Below, piece by piece: positions 34,089 through 60,714 of a DNA stretch of 64,000 bases. Made by a program: the position numbers and the translations under genes. The notes below the pieces were generated by a model that was given only the letters and a program-made list of their open reading frames with translations, did no database searches and was not told the DNA's origin. Location: assembly GCA_902728285.1 (NCBI GenBank), contig CACVBU010001120.1, positions 1,488,001 to 1,552,000 of the forward strand, in the 5' to 3' direction. Positions within the stretch are counted from its first letter, which is position 1; every line of letters starts with the position of its first letter. This stretch comes from Clytia hemisphaerica (Eukaryota; Cnidaria; Hydrozoa; Leptothecata; Clytiidae).

Positions 34089-36725
34089 TCACTTCTTCAC
34101 TTGTTTCTCGATTTTGGTGGTAGGTAGTTTTGCAAGGGATGTGAAACTACTCGATTCTTGCTGGATGGGTTTCCGATCACTCTGGAAGCCAATGTTGCAT
34201 ACTCCCATTACTTGCTTTGATTCCTGTTTAGGTCTTGTAAACCCGTGAAAAATTTTAGTACATATCATACAGCCCATGTAAACATAGCCATAAGACATTG
34301 TAGTGATTAGTAACACTAAGACTTGATACCTGTTATTGACCAAGTTTAAGGTGACGATATGGGCGACATTGATGATACAAAAAGCCAAACAAGTATAATG
34401 AAGGAATTTATATTCTCCGAACTGTACTTTAGTATGACTCTCCGATAAACTTTGAACAGAAGCGATCACAGTTATAACGAATGGTAAAACGAACGCCAAC
34501 ATTCGATACAAACTGAATTGCAATTCACATTCTTCAAAACTTTCATAATTTGATTCAGTTTTGGTGACGGGAAAACTTTCCATGAATTGCCAGGTCAACA
34601 GAATGATCGTTTCCAGGGTAAGAATGAAAGTTGAGATTAAAATGTCGGCTAATGTATTGTTTTGTTTGTTATTAACGAACTTTGAAATGAACCTGGAGAC
34701 AGATCTGTTCTTCAACAGAAGCACCAAGCTGAACAATGTTAATAAAGCATGGAAGGAAATATATCGAACACGGCAAACTCCTCTAGAAGGTATCACCAAG
34801 TGAAGAAAGGTGTAACTGAAGGATGCAATCACTAGCAGAGTAGACAAAATGATAAATCTAGCTTTTGTTGATTTGACGATAGCAGTTTCCTTCAAATAGC
34901 GTAACAAGTAGAGACACAAAAACATTAAAACGATTCCTATACAGCTGATGATCGTTGTAGTTAGTCCAATAGTGTCCTCCAAAGTGATATGTTTAATCGG
35001 TGTCAATTCACAATTTATAAAATCTTTAGTATGGTAACCCTTGGTGCATGGTGAACATTGGAGACTATTGGGTTTGGTGCTTATAGAACCTTTGGGACAT
35101 CGTTCACATTTCCAACAACAACGTTGTTTAGCGGTGATTTTTTCCCCTGCAACACATTTTTCACTGCATGAAGAAGTCGGCATTTCATTGCCCGACCAAG
35201 AGGGTATTCTAATCTTTTCGTTGTCAATGTTGAGTCTCTTTTCTCTTTGAGATTCCCAGCGTCCAACAGGTCTGTACTTAAATTGGCCACTGTTATTATT
35301 GTATTGAACTTGCTCGATGGAATAAGATACATATACAGGACTTCCCTTGGTATTATATTTGTACGGTTTTTTTTGGCGAGTGGTAAAATCGACTGTTTTC
35401 AAAGCCTCGTTGACTTGAATTGGGTTGATACTAGCTCCACAATTTGTTGCAGATGATGGACAGTATTTTGATGTGACGTCATCTAACGCATGGCTAACTG
35501 AATCAACCAAATCGATCAAATTATTAATTTGACTTGGATTGTCATTTAAGATTTGCTTCAAAATCTCGTTACTTTCGATTTCACAAGTTTCATTGTTTGC
35601 ATCTTTGCCAGTGAGTTTTCCAAAAGCATCATTGGAAGTCACTAAGCATCCAGATTGTTGGAAAATATACTGTTTCAACCAAATATCCTTACCGTAGCAT
35701 GAATTGATGGTTTTGTTAACATAGTCAAGAAACTTTTGATTTGGACTCCCATTCTCCACAGAGACGGTCAGTATGGATTCCATTTGAGTTTTTGTTATGT
35801 TAGTAGCTGAGAGCACTTCAGGGTTCCAAGCTTCTCCTGTCAAATACAAACGATCCAAACCCAGTTTCTCAGCTTCATGCAAAATATATTCTCCAGACTT
35901 CAATGCATAATTAAACATAACAACAACGGTGGCATTTTCTTGTTTCTGCATGTCTAAAGCTATCTCTTTCGCAATGCGTTGCGTATCTTTGGAATCTATG
36001 GGAATATAAACTTCTCCTGTCAAACAGATATCCATTTTCTCTGTATGTTTTTGTAAAAGTTGAAGACCTATTTTCCCGTATTCATCATCAGCGCCTATAG
36101 CGTAGATGTAGGTCCATCCAAACTGATCGATAACGTCTACAAGAGCTTCTATGATGCTTTCATCAGATGCAACACTTCGATAGAATGTCCCATGATCTGT
36201 ACGTTTACTTAGAAGCGGTGATGAAGCACGATAACTGAGTAGCGGTATATGAAATGCTCCTAACAAGCTTGATAAAGGAATTGTACTGAATGAAAAGAAA
36301 GTTCCGAAAACTGCAACGAATTGTTCCGCGTGTGTCTTTTGTTGAGAAACGGAACAAGTGTTTTGGTTGGTAGCCAGACAAGTTGTTTGTTCATGAGAAT
36401 TGACAATCTCAATACCTCGATTCATAGTGATTGGTAGATTTAAACAGGTGTCGTCGATTCGATATCCGATACTTAGATTCGTCGCAACCTTTCTTGTTTC
36501 GATAGCAAATTTGACGGCAAAGACACGAATTAAGCCTCCGATTGATATTCGATCACATGGCTCGCCTTCAGTAAGGAAGTACAAACTTTGGATCATGTAT
36601 GTACCAGGTTTCCATGACGACAAGAGGTTTCGATTGTTTGTTTGAAATATCTCGTCATTACAGTCCTGATATGACGTAATCACCAGTGCCATGAGTAGAA
36701 AGGGAAGTTTCATTTGATTCTTCAT
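34089..36725 (-). CDS. Class C G-protein-coupled receptor (CaSR/mGluR-like), 878 aa
   Basis: A surface receptor sensing small extracellular ligands through a Venus-flytrap domain and signalling through G proteins. A hydrophobic signal sequence spans residues 6-18. The ligand-binding domain is about 40-490, with SYRASSPLLS (164-173), GADDEYG (211-217) and LTGEAW (295-300). By my alignment Asp188, Tyr216 and Glu298 match the calcium-sensing receptor residues that hold an amino-acid ligand. A nine-cysteine linker with nine Cys lies at 520-572 (CCWKCERCPKG). Seven hydrophobic helices run 585-825, ending with SYGYVYMGCMICTKIF. The cytoplasmic tail is short (about 50 residues). The coding region is a single exon. 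Upstream, TTTTTTCTGTTTTAG ends at 36751, suggesting a 5' UTR intron. The first ATG of the frame is used, and a second Met is at residue 5. Ligand and subfamily are unknown. Confidence 0.92.
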   Translation of the reverse strand: MKNQMKLPFLLMALVITSYQDCNDEIFQTNNRNLLSSWKPGTYMIQSLYFLTEGEPCDRISIGGLIRVFAVKFAIETRKVATNLSIGYRIDDTCLNLPITMNRGIEIVNSHEQTTCLATNQNTCSVSQQKTHAEQFVAVFGTFFSFSTIPLSSLLGAFHIPLLSYRASSPLLSKRTDHGTFYRSVASDESIIEALVDVIDQFGWTYIYAIGADDEYGKIGLQLLQKHTEKMDICLTGEVYIPIDSKDTQRIAKEIALDMQKQENATVVVMFNYALKSGEYILHEAEKLGLDRLYLTGEAWNPEVLSATNITKTQMESILTVSVENGSPNQKFLDYVNKTINSCYGKDIWLKQYIFQQSGCLVTSNDAFGKLTGKDANNETCEIESNEILKQILNDNPSQINNLIDLVDSVSHALDDVTSKYCPSSATNCGASINPIQVNEALKTVDFTTRQKKPYKYNTKGSPVYVSYSIEQVQYNNNSGQFKYRPVGRWESQREKRLNIDNEKIRIPSWSGNEMPTSSCSEKCVAGEKITAKQRCCWKCERCPKGSISTKPNSLQCSPCTKGYHTKDFINCELTPIKHITLEDTIGLTTTIISCIGIVLMFLCLYLLRYLKETAIVKSTKARFIILSTLLVIASFSYTFLHLVIPSRGVCRVRYISFHALLTLFSLVLLLKNRSVSRFISKFVNNKQNNTLADILISTFILTLETIILLTWQFMESFPVTKTESNYESFEECELQFSLYRMLAFVLPFVITVIASVQSLSESHTKVQFGEYKFLHYTCLAFCIINVAHIVTLNLVNNRYQVLVLLITTMSYGYVYMGCMICTKIFHGFTRPKQESKQVMGVCNIGFQSDRKPIQQESSSFTSLAKLPTTKIEKQVKK

Positions 36726-36750
36726 TCTTTGTCTTTTATCAACGATTAAA
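36726..36750 (-). other. 5' UTR segment after a predicted splice acceptor (GPCR gene)
   Basis: On the minus strand a pyrimidine tract and AG (CTGTTTTAG) lie 26 bases before the ATG. This suggests that the apparently intronless receptor gene has a non-coding upstream exon to the right. Confidence 0.5.
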
Positions 36751-38217
36751 CTAAAACAGAAAAAATAGATGTTATTGCATGGGAATTAAAATTCAACGAA
36801 ATAGGACACACTGGGCATATTATCATATACCAAAAGCCTCCAAATTTCATGTAGAATGGAAATCTTAGCAAGGTTCAATCGTATGTAGCGGGCCAATTTC
36901 GGGCCCAAATGGAAAACTACGTCTGTAAAGGTTCAATTACATGTCAAATTTCTAAATTCTGAAAAAAGGAAATTTGAATAATTCCATCAGATTCAGCTCG
37001 TTGAGCCGAATCTTTGTTAAGTTTCGACCATCTAGCCCTACGTTTACACAATAAATTGTCCAAATCTTTCAGCATAGTCCTAGCGTTAGCTCATTTTTTT
37101 CATCACGTTACCTTAGTACTCCTCTTAGGATTAAGTTTTAATCACATGATCAAAAAGTGAGCAAAACAAACTAATTTATCAACGCAAGTTCAAGCAAGAA
37201 ACAATGGAAAGAAACAAAAGGCTTCCAGACCAGGTTTTTTATACGGACTATGCTTTCAGATACTAATGTGTAGCCCTTAAAAGCGTAATGTCAGAAAATG
37301 GTATTGTTTGTCATGTTTTGATTCCTACATTTTGAGATATTAACATGCTTATTTTTTTCAACTTTAAATCCCAAAATTGGCCCAATCCACACGACTGGAC
37401 CTTGCTAACACAACAAAAAATTTCCATTCTATATAAAATTTCAAAATTGTTTACAGCATTTATTTTATAATACGTTCCAGTGGAGCTCCTTGAGCCAATT
37501 TTGACCCTCAGCTCATGGACTAAACTCTTGCACGATATTCAAACTGTCTGAAAATTCTCTAAAACAAACTTGATTAGCTATGAATAATCTTGCATCGTCA
37601 GGAGAAAAGATCGAAAAGTAAATTCCCTACGTAGGATGTCTGTGACCTTTGTATGAATGATGACATATAATCTTGAAATACGATGATTCGAAGTGTTTAT
37701 ATTTCGAAATACCAAGAATAAAACCTCAAAAGATCTCAAACAACGATATATTCTATCCTAATTTTCAAGAAAAATATTGAAACAGTACTTAAACGAGAAC
37801 ACTTTCATTTTTACACTTCTGCTCTTTAACTGTAGTTCATTTCACGATGAAAAGTGAACTAGGGGAAATGACTGAGAACAAAAGTTTTTTTCAGCTTCTC
37901 ATTTTTCTAACTTTGCTTTTTCCTTGAAAAGGATTTTTAATAATCTCAATTTCGACTTTATAATATAAAATATGAAAGATTTAACACCATTTTTCTCTCA
38001 GAAGTTGCGAAATATTGTATAATTGCAGAATCTTGTGGCAATATTCGATTTTCTCTATGAAAAATAAGACTACAAGCTTCAGTGAAATTGAATGGTTCTT
38101 ATAAAAGATGTCACTAATGCAAAAGGTATATCAGAACTGAATAAATATTTGACCAATTTCAAACACCCGAACCAACTGGGCAAACTGAAATCATGTACCG
38201 CGGTGAAATCTAAACAC
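36751..38217. other. Intergenic or 5' UTR intron, no gene seen
   Basis: AT-rich upstream region of the GPCR gene. No promoter element can be defined with confidence. Confidence 0.35.
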
Positions 38218-39481
38218 TACAGTATATGGCCCCCAAAACGGAGGTTTTAATTAAAATGAAGATTCTGACTTGTAGATTTATCAGAATTAAACGATTTTTG
38301 TTTATTTCGAAAGAATGATGGTTGTACTTAAAAATGAGCATGTTTTTGCTGGTTTGAGACAGATTCAAAATAACATATTTGCGTCAAAAGGAAATATTTT
38401 AACACCAAAATTAGATAAAAATTGCATATAACTCACTCCAGCTCCTTGGATATTGAAAATAATTTATGAAAACGGGGTATAGGAAACTTTCTACACCTAA
38501 TGCCGTTCAGAAAATGCAAATACATCTGTGACTTTAGAGGCTGGGTAAAAGATATAGCATCTTGAAGGTCAACCAGTATTTTGGAGCCCTAGAATCAGCA
38601 TTGACAAAACCGAAAATTCTAAATATGAGAAAAAGCAAAAAATCTTGGAATTCTATTCCTATCACCTTGAGTTGATAGTTTATAACAAAAAATTTACATT
38701 ATATATAAAATTTTTCGCTGAATCAGCAAAAACGGCAAATTCTGTCATTTTTTTACAAAATATAGGAGAAAAATATCTTTAAAGCTTAATATTTTCAGTT
38801 TCAGTTAAGCTTTTTTCTAAAATTTTCACAGCTTATTCCATACACGAATGGAACTATTTTCAAAAGAGATTTGTTTTCAAAAACTTGATTAAGACGTTGT
38901 TAAATCAAAATTGTCATTTTGAAAATTTCTAAATTTTCAGTTTGGACTTTGCAATATCGAAAATTTTGAAATATTTCATAAAAATCATAAATTTTACATC
39001 CATCGGGTCGTAAATTTAAGGGAAAACACAAAAAAGTTCATAGTTTTTCCCCCTTTTACCACTGGGCTTAATAATTTGATTTTAACTACACCTCCGTTTT
39101 GGGGGCCCCAAACCTGCATTTTGACAACCAGGGGTATACTGTAAAAAATTTATCAAATAAATTTATGCCCAAAACCCTCTAAATCATATTTCAAAACTAT
39201 GGTCAAAATTTTGTATTCATATCTTAAAGATATCTCGAGAAATCGCTAAAATTTCAAACCTCCGTTTTGGGGGCCATTAGAAAAAAGCTACCTATCTTTA
39301 AGCGATTGAAAAATATTGTTGAAATTGAAAATTTTGAAAAAGAACTTCCAGGAAATAAAGTAGAGATGTTAAAGGTTTTCATGCAGCAAACATTTTTGTA
39401 AAATCTCTTTTCCTCTAGATTTGAGAGAAATTTCAAATTTGATCACCGTTTTGGAGGCCTCGTTGGAGGCCACATACTGTA
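38218..39481. mobile_element. TIR element about 1.26 kb, Tc1/mariner-like ends, non-autonomous
   Basis: TACAGTATATGGCCCCCAAA at the left is mirrored by a right end with GGCCACATACTGTA, consistent with a TA target duplication and CAGTATRTGGCC terminal repeats. CCTCCGTTTTGGGGGCC-type subterminal motifs recur at 39093, 39260 and 39446, and inverted at 38227. No transposase frame is visible. TA duplication with CAGT ends is typical of the Tc1/mariner superfamily (inference). Confidence 0.7.
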
Positions 39482-39557
39482 GTCACATTAGGTTACAATA
39501 GACTAATTCGGCAAAATACACTATCTTCAACCAAATCTCAAGTAAGTTGCCTGTTCC

Positions 39558-39833
39558 TACACGCTTTTTTTTTTATAAGAATACACTTTATAAGAATGTC
39601 CATGATGAAAATAGCCAAAAAATTAAGAATATCATAGGAATATCACCATCATGGAATTTAGCAACTGAACCTAAGAATGATGCCATTTTAAAGGCATTTT
39701 AACCTGTAGATTGGCAATTTCGATCTTAACCTAAGAATACCGTAAGAATATTTTTGGATGATTTTCGCCAAAAAGTTAAGAATATCCATGATGAAATGAA
39801 AAAACACCATTCTTATAAAAAAAAAAGCGTGTA
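39558..39833 (-). mobile_element. MITE family A, copy with internal deletion
   Basis: Starts TACACGCTTTTTTTTTTATA and ends AAAAAAGCGTGTA. 276 bp, reverse orientation to the 11713 copy, lacking part of the interior. TA flanks on both sides. Confidence 0.8.
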
Positions 39834-41949
39834 ACTGACTTAATTTTCACCCACGAATTAAAAACAAGACAAAAAAATATGCGCAGGTTCAGATTGCCAC
39901 ACTAAAAGCCTTGAGAGCTAAGCAAGGTGACGTCACACAGAATTGGTCTATACATTTAACTACAGTCATAAAACTACCTATCAGTCCATAACAATCTCGT
40001 CATCACTTCGTTCATATACCTAATACCAAATAAAAACATTTGTTAATTTCAATAGTTCAAACAATTTTTCATTTCATCACCATATTGCTAAGAGTACTTT
40101 AACTTTGTGACAACAACAATCTACATGTTTCTAAATATGCATTCTAGATTTGTAATATGAGCTAGTAAACATTCTCTTTTTTATATACAGGGCTGAAACG
40201 AGTCCTAATCTTGAAATGATATTGCATACTGTATCCTATCCAATCCTTAGTTTATGGTTAATGCCGTTAATGTTGTTGTAAAAAAAACAGTCGGAAAATA
40301 CCTTATCGGCCAAAACTTAGTCGGCCCTAAGTGACTGAATTTTGGCTTGGTTACTAAAACTAGGACCAACTAAAAATTAAGGCCGACTAAAATTAAGGCC
40401 GACTAAGTTTTGGCCGATAAGGTAAGATACTTCATTCAATGAAGAAGTATAAATTTAAAGTGAAATATAACTTGTCAAGAGCACACACCTCTATTTTTTT
40501 TCTCCAAAGTCTAAGAACAGATTCAAAAGAGTTTTAGGTATATTCTCAACCATAGTAAAGAATCTTGAATGAAAAAAAGCTAAGTCATTTCATTTAAAAC
40601 ATTTCAGCCTATGCAGGCAGGCCCGGCGCAACAACCGTAAAAGTGGAAAGGCTAAAGGCTAATGCCTCTTCAGCCTCCCTGCTTCCACCAGGCCTACTAT
40701 GCAGCCTACTATGCATCTCGAAAAAAGCAAGGCTGAGGCCCATCCAGACAAGAAGAAAACCCCCAATACTTAGGAGAGAGTATAATCTACAGTATAGCAT
40801 AAACGAGGGAGAAAATTATGACAAAATTAGATACATTTACCTTTTAGAAACTTACCCCGCACATGCAACCTGATCTATTGCAATAATGTCTCCCTGCTTC
40901 AGCGATTCAACATTTATATTTTATGCTGAAACAAACAAACATTACTCATCGCACATTCCAACGTACGGAACTCTCTTATTGCAGTTTTATAGTTCAAATT
41001 TGAAACCGGACTGATGTTTCTACAGTTAGGAAGATCATTTTAAATGATGATTTATAAACGACCTACTGGGAAAAAAGTTCAACTAGCAGATAGATCTAAA
41101 TAGATTGATTACTATTACAAAGGAGCTTAAGGCTTTTTGTTTTTCAATATACAAAACCCAATTTCAATCTAACCAGAAACGCCAATATAGAAAGTCTGTC
41201 AATTTGTGCTGAACTGACATGACATATTCGTTTTCAAAGAAGAGAGATGGCCTTTCTGATTACAAAGTCATACGGATACTCTGGAAACAAATATGAAGGC
41301 GTTTCTTGATTGAGTATATAATAGATAGAAGTTGTATATATATTTCTTTAAACTGTTTCCAAGAACTTCATACAAGAAGTCTAAGAAGCAACGATCATAA
41401 ATATGTAGTAAATCTGTCAAAATATCTGCTGGTTTGACTAATCTCTTTCTACACAAGAGCAGAAAAGAATTTCTGTTTTCTGCTCGCAAACGTTCTGGAA
41501 GAGAGCCACAAACTTCGTCATCAGTAGCATAGGATAATACATAAAGAACTAAATGCCGTGATCAATCAAATCAATGACAGCACGTGGTCGTAGTCGAGAA
41601 GAAAAGCTGGTGTTCATCATAAATATTCAAGGGGTGGGTGCATCTGTCTGTCAATTTATACAAGAAGCTAAAAACATTTTCCAACAAGCCAATAATATAT
41701 AAACAGAAAGCTTGCAAAAGTGTTGTTACACATCGTTGCTCAATCAATGAGAAACAATCATCATCATGATCACTTTTACAACTTGTGGAAAAAGTTCTCT
41801 CCATAACAGTACTCTTCGCGAGCACAGAGAGAGAGTTCTTCTATATCACGTGGAAACTCATCTTACGTCATACATGTATACAAAGCATGGTACTGATACT
41901 CAACAAGAGTAAAAACGCTTCTTCCTCATGCTGGTCGTAATGAATGAAA
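39834..41949. other. Intergenic, including the PDE3 3' flank
   Basis: Contains the hairpin 40299-40424. A short GC-rich patch (CAGGCAGGCCCGGCGCAAC, 40615) with Gly/Pro-type open stretches on both strands has no domain. The PDE3 3' UTR should occupy the right part. No further gene seen. Confidence 0.4.
40299..40424. repeat. Inverted repeat with 28-bp exact arms
   Basis: The 28-bp arm 40299-40326 (TACCTTATCGGCCAAAACTT then AGTCGGCC) is repeated exactly inverted at 40397-40424. The spacer carries two further GGCCGACTAA-like motifs. A short foldback or minimal MITE. Confidence 0.85.
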
Positions 41950-57391
<15,442 letters not shown>

Positions 57392-57469
57392 CTAAAAAGA
57401 AGGCATATCAGTAAAACAAAATAAAGAGAATTTCATAACAACTTTCATAAAAAATCTTTCATAGGTTTG

Positions 57470-57620
57470 TGTGGTGCAGTAGTATCAGCCTTGACTTTCA
57501 TGTAGGAGATACAAGTCCACAAGGTGACTCACTTGACAAGTGAATGCACCTTTGCCTAGATCGATCCATGCTGTGTGAGGGGAATTGGGCACGACCACTA
57601 TACAAGACATGTGCAGGTAT
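57470..57620 (+). mobile_element. Diverged SINE-like fragment
   Basis: AAGTGAATGCACCTTTGCC, then TGTGAGGGGAATTGGGCACG, parallels the body of the 42642-42985 element (AAGTGAACACACCTTCTCCC and GTGAGGGGAATTGGGTACC). The B box is not preserved. It lies in the region immediately 5' of the first PDE3 coding exon. Confidence 0.5.
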
Positions 57621-57737
57621 ATTTTCATGAAAAATACTTTGTATGGATGTCATGCCCGATCGTGATCACAGATATGCTAAAATCTTAATATGGTTTGAGA
57701 AAGCATGACATGAAACCCAAGGGATGTTTTCTACCTG

Positions 57738-58652
57738 AGGCGAACCCGAAAAATTTTTTTGTTTCCGGTCCACCGGCCGGGTGAAATTTATTTCGTCGTC
57801 ACCCGGCCGCATTTTTTTTCGTACATCATCGTTAGGGTTAGGGTTAGTTTGTTTGTTTGGAAAACTTTCGTGAATCAGTTTTTGAGGCGTGTGATTTATC
57901 GCACGTGATATTTTAAAATCACTTGGAATGAAGGTTTTATCCTGATTATTGTTATAGAAATGAAATTTTATTCATCTCAAACTAAACCCTGCATTGTTTT
58001 TGTTAATTCTTGCTTGCAACTCAACTTTTAAGAATGTTTTTTTTATATACAACTTGGTTTTTAAAAAAGAATCATGCTGATTTGTGAGTAAAATAAATAG
58101 AAACATTCACAAAGTGGGGACTTTTCAGTAAGTAAACAGCTTTGTTTTTATAAAAGGAATCATGCTGACTTGTGAGTAAAATAAAAAGAAACATTCATAA
58201 AGTGAGGATTTAAAAAATTGGGGAAATGTTTCTCTCACTCTATTTTTTTCTCAAAAAAGTTCACTTCGTAATCACAGTTTGGAGCCTTTAGCAATTGAAG
58301 ATAAATATTCAGAATGAAAGAGAGTACGTCCAGTTCTTAGAGATATTGTAACACAATTGAAAATATAAACAATGAAAATTAAGTATTTGAATAATCGCAC
58401 GCCTAGACCACTATAAATCAAAATCTAGGCATGCGATGATCACACGTGAATTTTTCTTATGCCGAAGCCTGTAGCGGTGTCAAGTTACTACAGTAAGGTA
58501 AAGAAGACCATCATTTTAACTTCTACGAGTGCTTTAAAAATTCGAGTTTTGGGATCGAAATTTAGCAAAAAAAAATTTTTTGCGGCCGGCCGGGTGAGTG
58601 TTTTTTTCGTCACCCGGTGGACCGGAAACAAAAATATTTTTAGGGTTCGCCT
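57738..58652. mobile_element. TIR element about 915 bp with GC-rich ends
   Basis: AGGCGAACCCGAAAAATTTT, then GTTTCCGGTCCACCGGCCGG at the left is mirrored by CCACCCGG..CCGGTGGACCGGAAAC and GGGTTCGCCT at the right. Imperfect arms of about 90 bp. The interior has an imperfect direct repeat (CTTGTGAGTAAAATAAA at about 58083 and 58160) and a short telomere-like run TTAGGGTTAGGGTTAG at 57831. No transposase frame. Confidence 0.75.
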
Positions 58653-58914
58653 GATTTCTGTACTTCTTAAATTCTATGTGTAGGCCCCGTTGTTATGAAT
58701 GCACGTCCTGTTGCTAAGACTTTTGCTTGAAATCAAAAGCTAAACCAAAGTATTACAGCACACACAGTTGCGCACGTAATATCGATACAGTGAAAAGAAG
58801 CCTTGACTACATTTGTTTTGAAATTTTGCTGCTTTGGTTGGTCAGGCATTTGATGGCTATGCAAGTTTCCCTCCCCGGATGCAAGTTACCTGATTTATCT
58901 CATATAAAACAGGA
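58653..58914. other. Intergenic
   Basis: Nothing recognised. Confidence 0.4.
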
Positions 58915-59110
58915 CCCGGCAGTTTTTTTCGTGCTCCGGAACACCGGAAGATTCCGCAGCACTTCCGGTGTTCTGGAGCACGATTTTTGGCAATTGGTCT
59001 GCACCGGAACTCCGGAAGATTCTGCAGCACTTCCGGTGTTTCGGAGCACGATTTTTGGCGATTGGTCAGCACCGGAACTCCAGAATGTTTCAGTGCACTT
59101 CCGGAGCAAG
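58915..59110 (+). repeat. GC-rich tandem repeat with CCGGAAG/CTTCCGG motifs
   Basis: About 2.3 copies of an approximately 85-bp unit: GGAACACCGGAAGATTCCGC, then CAGCACTTCCGGTGTTC, GGAGCACGATTTTTGGC and GATTGGTC..CACCGGAAC. Each unit contains internal inverted CCGGAAG..CTTCCGG pairs. Open frames on both strands here are products of the repeat. TCCGGAGCGC at the very end of the window (63990) resembles the same sequence. Confidence 0.8.
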
Positions 59111-59122
59111 ACATCTGCAATA

Positions 59123-59370
59123 TAATACACCTTTTTACGGTTAGCTTTGTACAAAAAGTCACCAAAATTTCGAGTATACAAACCATCTCATTGGCTAAAA
59201 GCAAAAACATAAACAAAAAATGTCCAGAGTAAGAGCACAGAAAATACATTTTTCTCATACTCTGCACATTTTATTCTTTATGTTTTTGCTTTTAGCCAAT
59301 GAGACGGTTTGTTTACTTGGAATTTTGGTGACTTTTTATGCAAAATGGCGAACTGAAAAAAGTTGTATTA
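59123..59370. repeat. Inverted-repeat element, about 250 bp
   Basis: TAATACACCTTTTTACGGTT and AAAAAGTCACCAAAATTTC, then CTCATTGGCTAAAAGCAAAA on the left are mirrored on the right by TTTTGCTTTTAGCCAATGAG, AATTTTGGTGACTTTTT and GTTGTATTA. Arms of about 100 bp with moderate divergence around a loop near 59240. Confidence 0.8.
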
Positions 59371-59806
59371 CGATAGCGCTGGCTGTGCTAATCATGTGAA
59401 AACTAACTGTGCACGCGCATATTTTTTAAAAATCAGCCGACTCATGATAGTTTCGATATTTCGACCAGTGATGCTTTTCAATATGTGACAAATTAAATTT
59501 CATTAATGGCTGAACAATCATCCTCAAAGACTGTAAGTATTTTATTTGACCAATGTCCATCACCTGGGGACAAAAATTTTTTTACAACTATGTTTGAACA
59601 GTTTTTTAGAGCGTGTTAAAAACCACTTGCTCCAGAAGCACTGGATCTGAATCTCATCTCACATTCTTTTTACGCCCCCTGACAGCTGACAGACTACCTC
59701 TTTTTTCTTTTTTCTTTCAACAATAAAATGCTTACATAGTTGACACATAATAGACATTGACAGAAGTATTCCCCATGCAATTTTTATATCGAAATATCTG
59801 CAATAG
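59371..59806. other. Intergenic
   Basis: Nothing recognised. A short minus-strand open stretch at 59659-59868 partly overlaps the next inverted repeat and shows no domain. Confidence 0.4.
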
Positions 59807-59957
59807 TTGTTTTGGAGAACGCGACGGCCTATTGAATAACTAATTACTCCACAACAGACTAAAGACAAGATAATTTATCACGTTTTTATTGGCCAAGGGA
59901 AAGTAATGTATGTGGAATAATTTGTTATTCAATAGGCCGTTGCGTTCTCCAAAACAA
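59807..59957. repeat. Inverted-repeat element, about 150 bp
   Basis: TTGTTTTGGAGAACGCGACG, then GCCTATTGAATAACTAATTA on the left is mirrored by TTGTTATTCAATAGGC and CGTTGCGTTCTCCAAAACAA on the right. Arms of about 45 bp with few mismatches. Confidence 0.8.
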
Positions 59958-60714
59958 TAATAAAAACGAAAGTGCAAGTGGTCTCTTCTTTTCAGTTGCT
60001 TCCGTAATTTACTCCATCGGAGTGTCTTTTATAAATTTCAACCAATGAGATCGCAGTGTATGATGAAGGTTAATGACTGGCCCTACTTTTTGGCGCTTAT
60101 GACTTTTCTGCGCCTTGGATAACGAGTAGTCATTTAACTTTATTTGTTTAAATCGTTGATTCTAATGGATGAATTTTTTCTTATCTTTAGTTCTCAAACG
60201 AAAGCGGGAATTTGATCTGAGTTTTATTCTTTCAAAGAATCCTTTCTGATTGCATGAAAGCTCTTTACCTTCATTTAATTGGATACTTTTTTTGAACAAT
60301 TGTATGGCAATTTTTTGATGGGACAAAATAAAACAATCGATTGCAGTGATTGAATAATAAAATATCTGGCGCTTTCACAAATGTTTGCGATTGAACAAAA
60401 TAAAACAATGTAAATATTTTCCAGGGGATGAATTTTAAGTTTTTCTTCTATTTCTTTATGTTGGCCAATTCGAGGAGTCATCATCTATACAGTGAAGATA
60501 TGTAATATCTGTCATTGTAGAAAAAGAAAAGTATTGATATAAATAAATCAAACGCATAAGACGAAAAAAGTGAAGAATATTTTTGTTAATTACAGTATGT
60601 ATATTTACGATTTTTTTGGTATTTTTAATTTTCAAACTTATAAATCATTCTGAAACATAGGGAAATTTAGCAAAAAGTCAAAGGGAATTTAAATAGTGGT
60701 ATCTGAAAGAAAAA
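59958..60714. other. Intergenic AT-rich stretch
   Basis: No gene seen. Short low-complexity open stretches only. Confidence 0.4.

Noticed and set aside
57831..57846. Telomere end
   Set aside because: Fewer than three TTAGGG units, inside a TIR element and flanked by ordinary sequence.
58857..59267. Open stretches of 80-136 codons on both strands
   Set aside because: Generated by the GC-rich CCGGAAG tandem repeat.
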